From: Lachnotalea glycerini
GTDB taxonomy: Bacteria; Bacillota; Clostridia; Lachnospirales; Lachnospiraceae
Direction: 5' to 3'
DNA length: 64,000 nucleotides
NCBI RefSeq assembly: GCF_003201285.1
Contig: NZ_QICS01000002.1
Coordinates: 558,001 to 622,000 of the forward strand
The notes under the pieces were generated by a model. The model was not told where the DNA came from and made no database searches. It worked only from the letters and a program-made list of their open reading frames with translations. Shown in pieces: positions 1 to 9,662 of this stretch. The stretch's first letter is position 1. Each line of letters starts with the position of its first letter. Position numbers and translations under genes: made by a program.

Positions 1-1
1 A

Positions 2-3000
2 GCTCCGGAAGATGAGCTACAAGACTATTGGAATAAGTATGAGCCACTGCAAAATCAAAGCGATTTGCTTCAAAAACTGCTCGGTCATAAGTCACGCGGT
101 ATTGTGACAGCACATCGCTATGCTTCCGGCGGTATCAGCACTCCTCGCGAATTCTTCTTTGCTATACAAGAGAGTATAAAAGCTGCTCTTATCTCTGCCA
201 ATAAGAAGCGTTCAAGTGATAACATTCTTAAATTAGGCGAAAACACTTTAAAGGAGAATGCAATCGCTTGGATTAAAGAAAATAAGTTTATCATTGAAGA
301 ACTGCTGAAAAAGCCAAAATGGTCAGCGGTCTTCTCGCAATCCACAGCAGATGAAGTGCTGTCTGCATTGCAAAGAAGTGGTGATGTAAGAAATCTAATG
401 AACAACCTTTTCCGCCTTGCTGAAGATGGTATCACAGCATTCTCGTTAGATGCTGAGAGCCTTAAGGCTTGGATTCGTGATGTTATAAAGCAAAATGATA
501 TAAAGATTGTATTTGTTTGGGATGAGTTCAGTGGTTATTTTAAAAATAACAACTCATTGGACGAATTTCAGAATATCGTATCCTTATGTCAAGAAATACC
601 GTTTTATCTTATTGTCGTTACACACCAAACTGGTCATATTATGTCTAACGAAGACCCGTCGTGGAAAGTAGTTAAGCAACGTTTTGACTTTACGGAGATA
701 ACTCTTCCTGACAACATTGCATTTGAACTTATTGGTCATGCCTTTAATGTGAAGCAGTCAGCAAAAGATAGTTGGAACGTGTTAGTAGATGGCGATTTGA
801 ATGAGCAACTTGCCGCTTCAAGAACAGCGGTAATGAAAGCGGCGAAGATTGAAGACCCACAAGTTATGAAAAACATTGTACCGATTCACCCTGTAGCGGC
901 ATTGATACTAAAAAACATTGCTTCTGCATTCCAGTCAAATCAACGTAGTATGTTTGATTTCATCAAGTCATCAAACATGGATGATGTAAAAGCATTTCAA
1001 TGGTTTATTGAAACCACAGGTCCCGAAGATGACCATCCACTGCTCACTGTAGATATGCTGTGGAATTTTTTCTATGAAAATGGTAAAGATTATCTTGCTT
1101 CTGATATACGACTTATTTTAGACACCTTCCCTCAGCAACAAAATTTGAGAGATGATGAGCAAGCTGTATTAAAAGCAGTACTTATCATGCAGGCGATTGA
1201 CCAACGATTGAGTGGAGCTATTGAACTATTTAAGGCTACAGAGCAGAATCTGAGCTATGTGTTTGAGGGTATCTCTTCTGGGTTGGATGTGTCCTGTAAA
1301 AATATAGCGAAGGGACTCAAGGAAAAGGGTATATTGATTACCCAACCAATAAGCGGAGGGCGTAATGTTTATGCTGCTGCGGTACTTGCTGGTGATCAAG
1401 CGAAGATTGACATTCACAAGAAAAATGTGCGTGAAAGTAATACAACGTCAAAACTTGTAACAGAAGGCGGACTTTCTACTGTGCTGTCGCTTTCTCCCGC
1501 TCTTCGTTTGCGTTTTGAATCTGAGCCGAACACAGGGAAAATCACGCCTGTAACAGTTACTGACTTCACACGAACAATCAATATCTTGCGTGATAAATCT
1601 ACAGGCTGGAATTTCCATGCCGTTATTGCCTTCGCAAAAGACGAAACAGAGGCTGCCGGATTCCGCAAGACAATTAAAGAGGCTGTTGCAGATAAGCAAT
1701 ATGAAAAAATTGTGTTTATAGATGCACTCTCAACTCCGCTTGGAATGGAAGCTTTTGAGCAGTATGTGGAATTTTCCGCAATGGCAATGTACTATAATGG
1801 GAACAGCAATAAGACTTCAGGGGAGAACGCAGAAAAAGCTCGCCATGTATTAGACCAAGACTGGAGAAATCGTATTTATAATGGGCAGTTTGTTGTATAT
1901 ACATATGAGAATCAGGAAGGCGAAAAGCTGGGGAACGGGCAAGGGGTAGCGAGTGTACTTCAGACAATTGTGATGTCACGTTTTCAATATACATTTGATT
2001 TTACCAAAGGTTTGAATGAAAACCACTTAAAGCTTACTCAAAGCAGGAACAGTGCAACTTATGGTATTACTGGGGTAACAAAGAGCTCTCCTGTAAATGG
2101 AATTGAAAAATTGGTACTTCCAACACTTTCGCCGGCACCATGGAAGGCAGAAGAATACTGGGAAAATTCCGTTATATCCGCTTTGCCTATCTCAAAAATC
2201 AAAGTTGAGATAGACAAACTTGTTGCGGATGCCTTTAACCGTGATGGGCAGATTTCAATTGACGAAATCTATAACTTTCTCGAGGTTAAGTATGGTTTTG
2301 CACCATGTAATCTGTCTGCGTTTATTACAGGATTCTTGTTGAAAGAATACGGTGGCGAGCCGTATCGTTATAGTGATTCATCCAATGGGCATGAGCCTAT
2401 GACACCAGACAAACTTGCAGAAATGATAGGTAACTATATAGGAAAGACACCGAAGCCAACTTACATTGTAAAGATGACTACTGATGAAAAGGCATTTTAT
2501 GAGCTTACGGAAAAAGCATGGAACATTACTCCAAATTCATGTTCATCCGCCGGACAAGCGGCTTCTGCGGTTGCAGTAAAAATGCGTGGTTTCGGTTTGC
2601 CTGTGTGGGGGCTTGAGGAGATTGATGAGTTAGGCGTTTTTGATGTTGTTCAAAAGTACATCGAGCTTGTTCAAAAAGAAGGCAAAGAGGCACATACAGA
2701 GGCTGTTGGGATTGGGAAAATTGCATCTGCAAAACCTACTCTTGCCGACAATTTGTTAGTATTGCTGACAAGCGATAACTGTCGCAAAGGAATGGAAGAA
2801 TATTTGCGTTCGTTTGAAGGCGGTAAGATTATGGAGCTTGCAAAGGAAATCGGTGCAGAAAACAATGTAATTGCTGACATTCGCAAATTGTTTGGAGTTA
2901 AACATTCGTGCTTATGGGATAAACAGACCGGAGAAGATGAAATCCGTAAACTACTGACGGAATATGGCATAGTAAAGAAAAGCAATACAATCTTAGACAC

Positions 3001-3940
3001 CTCAGCACATTCGCTGTCAGAAGCTTTTAAGGAATGGCGTGAGCGTTTAAAGTTCCTCGGCATCTCCTGTGAGGCACTACGCATAAAGTACCCTTGTCTT
3101 TCAAAGGTATTTGATACGCTTTTGAAAATATATCAACAATCAGATGTGCTACCTGACCAACTGAAAGTTTTTTTATTGGGGTTGACAGAACATAGTGCAG
3201 AAATAAAGGACTTGTTGAACAATGACAAAAGAATTTTTGCTGAAGTGTATGCACCTTACCTTGATAATTTGAGTGACAATGACATCAGCGATGTAAAGGG
3301 AAGTCCGTCAGTAGTAGGTTTGTATGAATTGACAAAAACAGACTGCAATTCAAAGGTTAAAGAAGCTGCAGAGGAATATCGTAAAAGTCAATTAAAAACT
3401 CAGCTTTTTAAGCTCTGGCGGGATAAAACAGGAACAAAAAATCCACATGACTGGTCAGTTCATCATAGAACACCTATATTATGCTGTGTTTCAGAAGCTG
3501 AATTTGGTATTGCGAAAAAGTCATTTGAAACCCTAAACAGGAGTTGGGGGACTGATGCTGAAATCAAAGCGGCGCTTGCATTCTTAGAAACTACGAAACT
3601 CTTTGATGTCTTATCTGATAAAGATAAGTGTAATGCTGCTTTTGTGCGTGGCATTATTGGCGAGTACCACACAATGCTACCAGAGCTGGGAAAAGTGAGA
3701 GATACACTTGAACGCCTGTCGATTGAAGGAGATACCTATGGATGGTACGGGAATCCAACAGTTAAGAATAAAGTAAAGCAACTGGCTGAAGCCGAATATA
3801 ATTCTGGCGGCAGTGATAAAGCTCTCCATAAAATTGATGAAATAGATGATTTACAACAATTAAAGCAGTATCTTAAACGACTTGTTAAGGGAAGTATGGC
3901 AGTAGGAATTGAAATTTTAACAGATGGAGGTGGAAAATAA
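2..3940 (+). CDS. brxC: BREX BrxC/PglY-like P-loop ATPase (5' partial)
   Basis: The reading frame is open from base 2, so the true start and the Walker A loop probably lie left of the window; about 1312 residues are visible. A Walker B-like stretch (IVFVWDEFSGYF) sits near visible residue 170, followed by a sensor-like VVTHQTGH. The rest is long and mostly helical, as in BrxC/PglY ATPases of about 1200-1300 residues. These ATPases are essential in BREX phage defence, where they act with PglZ and BrxL. The stop is separated by one base from the preferred pglZ start, so the genes are co-transcribed. The type 4 assignment comes from gene order (brxC-pglZ-brxL without visible pglX); brxP would have to lie upstream. 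Another large DUF499-like defence ATPase is the main alternative. Confidence 0.75.
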   Translation, partial: APEDELQDYWNKYEPLQNQSDLLQKLLGHKSRGIVTAHRYASGGISTPREFFFAIQESIKAALISANKKRSSDNILKLGENTLKENAIAWIKENKFIIEELLKKPKWSAVFSQSTADEVLSALQRSGDVRNLMNNLFRLAEDGITAFSLDAESLKAWIRDVIKQNDIKIVFVWDEFSGYFKNNNSLDEFQNIVSLCQEIPFYLIVVTHQTGHIMSNEDPSWKVVKQRFDFTEITLPDNIAFELIGHAFNVKQSAKDSWNVLVDGDLNEQLAASRTAVMKAAKIEDPQVMKNIVPIHPVAALILKNIASAFQSNQRSMFDFIKSSNMDDVKAFQWFIETTGPEDDHPLLTVDMLWNFFYENGKDYLASDIRLILDTFPQQQNLRDDEQAVLKAVLIMQAIDQRLSGAIELFKATEQNLSYVFEGISSGLDVSCKNIAKGLKEKGILITQPISGGRNVYAAAVLAGDQAKIDIHKKNVRESNTTSKLVTEGGLSTVLSLSPALRLRFESEPNTGKITPVTVTDFTRTINILRDKSTGWNFHAVIAFAKDETEAAGFRKTIKEAVADKQYEKIVFIDALSTPLGMEAFEQYVEFSAMAMYYNGNSNKTSGENAEKARHVLDQDWRNRIYNGQFVVYTYENQEGEKLGNGQGVASVLQTIVMSRFQYTFDFTKGLNENHLKLTQSRNSATYGITGVTKSSPVNGIEKLVLPTLSPAPWKAEEYWENSVISALPISKIKVEIDKLVADAFNRDGQISIDEIYNFLEVKYGFAPCNLSAFITGFLLKEYGGEPYRYSDSSNGHEPMTPDKLAEMIGNYIGKTPKPTYIVKMTTDEKAFYELTEKAWNITPNSCSSAGQAASAVAVKMRGFGLPVWGLEEIDELGVFDVVQKYIELVQKEGKEAHTEAVGIGKIASAKPTLADNLLVLLTSDNCRKGMEEYLRSFEGGKIMELAKEIGAENNVIADIRKLFGVKHSCLWDKQTGEDEIRKLLTEYGIVKKSNTILDTSAHSLSEAFKEWRERLKFLGISCEALRIKYPCLSKVFDTLLKIYQQSDVLPDQLKVFLLGLTEHSAEIKDLLNNDKRIFAEVYAPYLDNLSDNDISDVKGSPSVVGLYELTKTDCNSKVKEAAEEYRKSQLKTQLFKLWRDKTGTKNPHDWSVHHRTPILCCVSEAEFGIAKKSFETLNRSWGTDAEIKAALAFLETTKLFDVLSDKDKCNAAFVRGIIGEYHTMLPELGKVRDTLERLSIEGDTYGWYGNPTVKNKVKQLAEAEYNSGGSDKALHKIDEIDDLQQLKQYLKRLVKGSMAVGIEILTDGGGK

Positions 3941-3941
3941 G

Positions 3942-6194
3942 ATGCAACTGGAAGCGGTAAACAAATACTTAACTTCATCTGTCAAGACACCGTATTTTTT
4001 GTTTGTAAGCGATGGACAGCTTACTTCTGTCGTTGAGGAATTGTCTATTCTCGGATTTGCTTCTGTCAAAGTAAGTACCTTTTGCAAATATGACAAGTTT
4101 CCGGATACTGACGAGTTATTTGAGCATATCAAAACTGCCGATGTCAATGTAAAGGACAAAAAGCTGCTCATATTAGGGCTTGGTGAGTATTTGGCTTTTA
4201 AAGGAAACATCGAAGCAGCAAGTGTTTTAACGTATCTAAAAGAGATGAATGTCGGCGCAGCAAAGGTTGTATTTGTGTTGCGTGGGCTTGTTACGCAGAT
4301 TGCAGATTTACAGGCAGACCCTCGCTTTGACAGCCGCCGCTTTAGCGTTGTAGACAATGCGGTTTGTGATTTGTCATTTACCCTTGCTTCCCCTTCTGTT
4401 GGACTGTCAGCAGAACAAGGATTTCAAGCTATGCTCTCAAAGCTTGAAGATGGAGTGTGTGGAAATGTCGTTGTCAACACAGCCGTTCAACTTGATAATG
4501 CCCTGTTTACAATACACAGAATTAACAATGCCTATGAAGGTATAAAGTTCACTATTCCCAGTTTTAGACTGCCTCGTTCATGTGGCAGCGACACGCAGTG
4601 GTCTGAGCTGCTTTCGGAACTTAATCAGGAGGATAGCTCTCTTGATAAAATTTTCGATAAATATGATTATAGCGGAAACCTTGAAACGAATTTTTATGCT
4701 CGTATCTCTGGCAGTGATTTTAGAAACTGGTTGTACTTCATAGCAATAAAGCAAAGGGCAACCACATTTGAAAATACCTACCTTCGATTTGTAGCAGAAA
4801 AAACAAGTCGCTTTGAGGATTTTAAAGCAAATGTATTGAATGAAATAATTGATATTCCTCATACAGATAAGCATTTTTCAGAATTCTATGCAGAAAGGAA
4901 AATCCTTGTAGAAAAGTTTCCTGAGCCGGATATTGCGGATTTTGTACTCAATAATCGAAAAGACCCTTCCGAAAGCATCTATAAGCTCACGGATAGTACG
5001 AAAACAGAGCGAGAAGAAATAATTTCATGGGGTGCAAAGAATGGCTTTGTTCCACGAATTTCTGATCAGTATCCTGCGTTAGAAGCGTACCAAAAGCAGT
5101 ATATATTCAATTGTGGCGAATTATCTACTTTATTGACCGACTATTTCGATGCTTATAAACGCCAAAAGGTTTCCAATGCCCTTGAAGAAAATTTTTTAAC
5201 TAAGGTAGATGAACTTGCCATACTTCGTAAATATAATCTGCTTCCCCAAAGGAGCGAGATTATCAATACTTTTGACAAGAATGAAACCTTCCTATTTTGG
5301 ATTGATGCTCTCGGAGTTGAATATCTGGCATATATTTCAGAATTAGCACGCAATCGGGGACTTTCAATTTCCATAAACATTGCTCGTGCTGATTTGCCAA
5401 CTATAACTTCGATAAATCGAAACTTCTTCGATGACTGGACAGGAAAAAAGGAAAAATTGGATACACTTGATGAAATAAAACATAAGAAGGCGGGGGGGTA
5501 TGACTTTACAGACAAACAAATGCCTATCCATCTTGTTAAGGAATTAGACGTAATTGCTGAGGTTATTGACAGAGCAGCCACAGAACTTGCATTACGTCGT
5601 TGTAAGCGTTTCTTGATAGCAAGTGACCATGGAGCTTCCCGGCTTGCCGTTCTTCGCCGTAAAGAAGAAAAATACGATACGGATACCAAGGGCGAGCATT
5701 CAGGACGTTGCTGTAAGTTATTTCAACCATATGATTTACCTTTTGCCACAGAAGAAAGCGGATATATTGTTCTTGCTGATTATGGAAGATTCAAAGGAGG
5801 CCGTGACGCAAATGTTGAGGTTCACGGAGGTGCTTCTCTTGAGGAAGTAGTAGTTCCGATTATTGAGCTTACATTGAAAAAAGCCAATGTAACAGTGAAA
5901 CTTGTGGAGGATGGCGATGGCGTAACAGTAGACTTCCGTACTGGAACGGCTATAACATTGTTTATCAATACTCCACTGAGTGATGTGTCGCTTGTATTGA
6001 ATGGCAAGCGTTATATCGCCTTGCCTACAGATGAGAATCATTATGAGGTCGCTCTGCCTGATACAAAACGTGCTGGTGACTATCCCGCAGATATTTATTC
6101 AGGAGATGATTTAATCGGACAAGTTTTGATTAAGGCACAAGGCAAGAGCGGAAAATCTAATGACGATTTTGATAATTTGTTTGACGTATTTTAG
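3942..6194 (+). CDS. pglZ: BREX PglZ-domain protein
   Basis: This 750-residue protein has the alkaline-phosphatase-superfamily PglZ signature in its C-terminal half: FWIDALGVEYLAY near residue 450 and LIASDHGASRLAVL near 560, which carry the predicted metal-binding aspartates and histidine. PglZ is present in all BREX types and is needed for defence. I chose ATG 3942 because GGAGG at 3926-3930 has normal spacing to it; an in-frame ATG at 3924 would overlap brxC and that Shine-Dalgarno. The C-terminal 150 residues look beta-rich. brxL follows after 13 bases. Confidence 0.88.
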   Translation: MQLEAVNKYLTSSVKTPYFLFVSDGQLTSVVEELSILGFASVKVSTFCKYDKFPDTDELFEHIKTADVNVKDKKLLILGLGEYLAFKGNIEAASVLTYLKEMNVGAAKVVFVLRGLVTQIADLQADPRFDSRRFSVVDNAVCDLSFTLASPSVGLSAEQGFQAMLSKLEDGVCGNVVVNTAVQLDNALFTIHRINNAYEGIKFTIPSFRLPRSCGSDTQWSELLSELNQEDSSLDKIFDKYDYSGNLETNFYARISGSDFRNWLYFIAIKQRATTFENTYLRFVAEKTSRFEDFKANVLNEIIDIPHTDKHFSEFYAERKILVEKFPEPDIADFVLNNRKDPSESIYKLTDSTKTEREEIISWGAKNGFVPRISDQYPALEAYQKQYIFNCGELSTLLTDYFDAYKRQKVSNALEENFLTKVDELAILRKYNLLPQRSEIINTFDKNETFLFWIDALGVEYLAYISELARNRGLSISINIARADLPTITSINRNFFDDWTGKKEKLDTLDEIKHKKAGGYDFTDKQMPIHLVKELDVIAEVIDRAATELALRRCKRFLIASDHGASRLAVLRRKEEKYDTDTKGEHSGRCCKLFQPYDLPFATEESGYIVLADYGRFKGGRDANVEVHGGASLEEVVVPIIELTLKKANVTVKLVEDGDGVTVDFRTGTAITLFINTPLSDVSLVLNGKRYIALPTDENHYEVALPDTKRAGDYPADIYSGDDLIGQVLIKAQGKSGKSNDDFDNLFDVF

Positions 6195-6207
6195 GAGGTG
6201 AATTTTG

Positions 6208-7698
6208 ATGATAGAGAAACTCAGAAATTGTTTTGATGAAATGGTCGTCTATAAAGACCTCAAGAAAAGTAACTTCTTTTCTGCACTGAGTCTGCCCTCT
6301 TTTATGCGTGACTGGCTCTTAAAGAAATTTGAGGACGAGAACGGTCATTTCGATTCTGATGAAGTAGCACATTTTGTGCGTACTTACTTGCCACGCAAGG
6401 ATGACTGGACCTCCATTAAAAACCGAGTGATAATTGAACATGAGCGTGTTAGATTCTTGGCTAAGATTTCTATAGATATTGATATCAAAACAGGAGAAGT
6501 GTCTTTTGCTTTGCCAGACTTCGGACTGTCGAGCAAAGATACAATCATTGAGGATGTAGTTTGGCAAACTTGTAAGGATGATTTGGTGCGCGGTCGTGAA
6601 ACGTGGGGAATGGTTGAAATAGGCTATCGTCCTCCGGACGACTATGATTTAGAGTTTCAAAAAAATAGAGCCAAAGGAGCAAACAGAGGTAAAATCAAGC
6701 TAACGGCTTTTAAAACCTTCTGTCCATATACAATTGATATAGACTACTACAAAGATGCCCGTAGGGAGTTCAGCACATCCCAGTGGATTGATGTCCTGTT
6801 AGGAGCGGTAGACTACAACGCAAGTGGATACCTTGGTGATGAGGAAAAGAAGCTGACAATGCTAACTCGTTTGCTTCCTTTTGTGGAGAAACGTTTAAAC
6901 CTCATAGAACTTGCTCCGAAGGGGACTGGTAAGTCGTATCTTTTTGGTCGTGTTAGCCGTTATGGATGGCTTTCAAGCGGTGGTATTATGAGTCGTGCGA
7001 AAATGTTCTACGACCAAAATAAACGTACAGTTGGTCTGGTGTCAGGGAATGATTTCATAACCCTTGACGAAGTGCAGACCATATCATTTACTGATGTAGA
7101 TGAAATGAGAGCAGCATTAAAAGGCTATCTTGAGTCGGGTATTTTTACAGTTGGCAACTATGAAGGAACTGCTGATGCGGGTGTTATCCTTTGTGGAAAC
7201 ATTAGGAAAGAAACAATGGATGCTGACGGCTATAGTAATATGTTTGAAGAGTTGCCATCTGTGTTCCATGAATCGGCATTAATAGAACGATTCCACGGAT
7301 TTATCAAAGGTTGGAACATACCACGAATGAATGATGACCTAAAGATTTCGGGCTGGGCATTAAATTCGGAGTATTTTTGTTCAATACTTCACGAACTGCG
7401 TGAAGACATGAGCTACCGTGCTATTGTAGATGAGCTTATTGAAGTTCCAGAAGCAGCAGATACACGTGATACAGAAGCTGTTAAGCGTATTGCGACGGCT
7501 TATCTTAAGTTGCTGTTTCCGAATGTGCGTGAACCCGGCGATATTACTGCTCGTGAATTCAAGAGGTATTGCCTTGATAGAGCGCGTAAGATGCGCGATA
7601 CCATAAAATATCAACTTGGTGTTCTTGATGAAGAGTATAGGGGTAAGGATATTCCGGTATTCAGTGTTCGACCCGACCAAGAAGAACAAGAGGTGTAA
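6208..7698 (+). CDS. brxL: BrxL-like AAA+ protein of BREX (short form)
   Basis: The 496-residue protein has Walker A (APKGTGKSYLFG, about residue 238) and Walker B (FITLDEVQT, about 280), then CGNIRKE and a probable arginine-finger segment (ALIERFHGFIKGW), as in BrxL. Type 1 BrxL proteins are usually near 680 residues with a C-terminal Lon-like fold; this one ends about 200 residues after the ATPase core, so that part is reduced or absent. The start is ATG 6208, with AGGAGGTG at 6193-6200; the TTG just before it is less likely. BrxL is reported to be a DNA-binding motor-like protein needed for exclusion. Identity is fairly sure, exact subtype less so. Confidence 0.82.
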   Translation: MIEKLRNCFDEMVVYKDLKKSNFFSALSLPSFMRDWLLKKFEDENGHFDSDEVAHFVRTYLPRKDDWTSIKNRVIIEHERVRFLAKISIDIDIKTGEVSFALPDFGLSSKDTIIEDVVWQTCKDDLVRGRETWGMVEIGYRPPDDYDLEFQKNRAKGANRGKIKLTAFKTFCPYTIDIDYYKDARREFSTSQWIDVLLGAVDYNASGYLGDEEKKLTMLTRLLPFVEKRLNLIELAPKGTGKSYLFGRVSRYGWLSSGGIMSRAKMFYDQNKRTVGLVSGNDFITLDEVQTISFTDVDEMRAALKGYLESGIFTVGNYEGTADAGVILCGNIRKETMDADGYSNMFEELPSVFHESALIERFHGFIKGWNIPRMNDDLKISGWALNSEYFCSILHELREDMSYRAIVDELIEVPEAADTRDTEAVKRIATAYLKLLFPNVREPGDITAREFKRYCLDRARKMRDTIKYQLGVLDEEYRGKDIPVFSVRPDQEEQEV

Positions 7699-7702
7699 TA
7701 TT

Positions 7703-7900
7703 ATGGATAAGAAAAACTGTTATGTTTGCGGAAAAAAAAATTTAAATAAAAATGAAATCGGACTGACCAAGAAGCTGCTTGATAAAAACTCCAAGTATTT
7801 CTATTGTCTTGATTGCCTTGCAGAATATTTGGAAGTGGATACGGAATTTCTGTTAGCAAAGATTGAAGAGTTCAAAGAGCAAGGCTGTATTCTGTTTTAG
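7703..7900 (+). CDS. Small CxxC/CxxC zinc-ribbon-like protein in the BREX operon
   Basis: This 65-residue protein starts at ATG 7703 behind an AGAGGTG site four bases after brxL. Its N-terminal half has CYVCGKKN and FYCLDCLAEYL, two CxxC pairs about 29 residues apart that could bind one zinc, followed by an acidic helical tail. The product lies between BrxL and the cysteine desulfurase and is clearly in their operon. I do not recognise a named family. It may be a small DNA- or protein-binding adaptor, or serve the sulfur step, but that is inference from position. A longer in-frame start at 7616 would lie inside brxL and lacks a good ribosome site. Confidence 0.72.
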   Translation: MDKKNCYVCGKKNLNKNEIGLTKKLLDKNSKYFYCLDCLAEYLEVDTEFLLAKIEEFKEQGCILF

Positions 7901-7912
7901 GGAGGTAAAATT

Positions 7913-9052
7913 GTGATTTATGCTGATAATGCTGCTACAACAAAAATATCCGATGTGGCTTTTGAAAATATGCTTCCATTTTTGAGAGAGGAGTATGGAA
8001 ACGCTTCAAGCCAATATTCGCTTGGAACAAAAGCAAGGCGAGCTATTGTACGGTCCAGACAGCAAGTTGCTGTGGCTATTGGTGCTGATCCATCTGAAAT
8101 CACATTTACCTCCGGTGGGTCGGAGGCGAATAGCTGGGTCTTACGAAGTATTGCGGAAGCTTATTGCAGTGAGGCAGTTCACATTATTACATCATCTATT
8201 GAACATCATTCCGTGCTGAATGCTTGCCATGTACTTGAGCAAAACGGTGTAGAGGTAACATATTTGCCAGTAGACAGCAATGGGTGTGTTTCGGTAAATG
8301 ATGTGAAATTGGCAATAAAGCCGACTACAAAACTTGTATCTATTATGTTTGCCAATAACGAAATTGGAACAATTCAGCCAATAGAGGAAATTGGAAAACT
8401 TCTAAATGAGAAGGGAATTTTATTTCATACTGATGCAGTTCAAACGGTAGGCCATATTCCTATAGATGTGCATGGCCTGCAAATTGATTTTTTGACTGCA
8501 TCTGCCCATAAGTTTAATGGAGCGAAAGGCACTGGGATATTGTATAAGCGGTCGGGTCTGAAATTGCCACCATTAGTATTTGGGGGTGAACAAGAACAAG
8601 GACTTCGAGCCGGAACTGAAAATGTGGCAGGAATAGTTGCATTAGGCTGTGCGCTTGAGGAAAGTGTAGCTAATATTACTGAGATGAGTGAAATGCTATC
8701 CGATTTAGTTCAGATTACCATCAAAAGACTGAAAGAAGCAATTCCTGAAATTTGCATAAATGGCGAAGACACAAAGCGGTTGCCGGGTATTTTGAGTGTA
8801 ACATTTCCTTATGCTTCTGGTGAAGCTATTATGCACTTGCTGGACATGAAGGGAATATGCGTTTCCACGAGTTCTGCTTGTAATTCTGGCAAAGACACAC
8901 CATCGCACGTCTTGCTTGCATTGGGATTGACTGAACAACAAGCGAAATCAACAATTCGCATCTCATACGGAAGGTATAATACAATAGATGAAGCCGAGAA
9001 AATTATTGAAGCGATTTCCAGTGTATACTCGAAAATAGTTGCGAACATCTAA
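7913..9052 (+). CDS. Cysteine desulfurase (IscS/NifS/DndA type)
   Basis: This class V PLP-dependent enzyme removes sulfur from cysteine as a persulfide. The PLP lysine lies in SAHKFNGAKGTG and the catalytic cysteine in STSSACNSGKD; HHSVLNAC, FANNEIGTIQ and RAGTENV are also family motifs. At 379 residues it is full length. It starts with GTG after GGAGGT (7901-7906), 12 bases after the small CxxC gene, and is the last gene before a terminator. No iscU, thiI or nif genes are nearby, so general Fe-S or tRNA roles are less likely than a specialised role in the adjacent BREX-like locus, for example sulfur supply for DNA phosphorothioation as DndA does. That role is inferred. Confidence 0.93.
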   Translation: MIYADNAATTKISDVAFENMLPFLREEYGNASSQYSLGTKARRAIVRSRQQVAVAIGADPSEITFTSGGSEANSWVLRSIAEAYCSEAVHIITSSIEHHSVLNACHVLEQNGVEVTYLPVDSNGCVSVNDVKLAIKPTTKLVSIMFANNEIGTIQPIEEIGKLLNEKGILFHTDAVQTVGHIPIDVHGLQIDFLTASAHKFNGAKGTGILYKRSGLKLPPLVFGGEQEQGLRAGTENVAGIVALGCALEESVANITEMSEMLSDLVQITIKRLKEAIPEICINGEDTKRLPGILSVTFPYASGEAIMHLLDMKGICVSTSSACNSGKDTPSHVLLALGLTEQQAKSTIRISYGRYNTIDEAEKIIEAISSVYSKIVANI

Positions 9053-9106
9053 TGACATACATATTCTGTCCTCGTTTTAATGTCAACAATTCTAATATAA
9101 ATCATA

Positions 9107-9154
9107 AACCACAACTGTCAGCGTGAGATTTCAGCAAACAGTTGTGGTTTTTTA
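9107..9154 (+). terminator. Rho-independent terminator of the BREX/desulfurase operon
   Basis: A perfect 12-bp inverted repeat (AACCACAACTGT at 9107-9118 with ACAGTTGTGGTT at 9138-9149) is followed by a T run. It ends transcription from the desulfurase before the prophage control genes. Confidence 0.9.
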
Positions 9155-9185
9155 TATAAATTTTCCCCAATATCAAAAAAATGAT

Positions 9186-9203
9186 GTCAATTAACAAGTT
9201 GAC
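9186..9203. promoter_or_regulatory. Operator-like palindrome, copy 1 (upstream of XRE gene)
   Basis: GTCAATTAACAAGTTGAC is an 18-bp interrupted palindrome with GTCAA/TTGAC arms, 62 bases before the XRE regulator. The same architecture recurs at 10485 and 10534, on the far side of the XRE-ImmA gene pair. Its right arm TTGAC could serve as a -35 box, but I see no well-spaced -10. It is a probable binding site of the adjacent XRE repressor. Confidence 0.6.
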
Positions 9204-9265
9204 GAATAGATGTTTGTTTTCATGGCAATGCTTACCATATAAAATTCTTTATAGGGAGAACAACT

Positions 9266-9655
9266 ATGAACACAGACCATAGATTAAGATTCGGAAAATA
9301 CGTGGAGACACTTAGAAAAAGTAAAGGAAAATCTCTGCGGGAAACGGCGAAGGCCATAAAAGTATCGCCACAGTTCTATAGTGAGGTGGAGAAAGGGAGA
9401 AGCAGCACCTTTACCTCAGAAAGGCTGAAATCACTGGCTTATTATTTAATGCTGGACGATGAGGAAACCCATACACTTTATGATATGGCGGCAGAATCGC
9501 GGTCATCTAATGATATTACAACACCCCAGGACTGTGCAGATTATATGCTCTGCAATTCTTATGTGATAGAAGCATTGCGGTTGTCGATGGAAACTGGTGC
9601 AGGGGAAAAAGAGTGGCAGGTCCTGCTGAATGAATTAAAGGCAAGGAAAGGGTGA
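9266..9655 (+). CDS. XRE-family helix-turn-helix regulator (prophage repressor-like)
   Basis: This 129-residue protein has an N-terminal HTH_XRE fold: RFGKYVETLRKSKGKSLRE, KAIKVSPQFYSEVEKGR and the following helix, about residues 7-65. The C-terminal half lacks a recognisable sensor. The next gene, after 7 bases, is an ImmA/IrrE metallopeptidase, the arrangement of ICEBs1 ImmR/ImmA and many phages in which the peptidase cleaves the repressor to trigger induction. Palindromic sites flank the pair. The start is ATG 9266 behind AGGGAGAAC. I infer that it is the lysogeny repressor; there is no visible divergent cro-like gene. Confidence 0.85.
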   Translation: MNTDHRLRFGKYVETLRKSKGKSLRETAKAIKVSPQFYSEVEKGRSSTFTSERLKSLAYYLMLDDEETHTLYDMAAESRSSNDITTPQDCADYMLCNSYVIEALRLSMETGAGEKEWQVLLNELKARKG

Positions 9656-9662
9656 ACCGATT

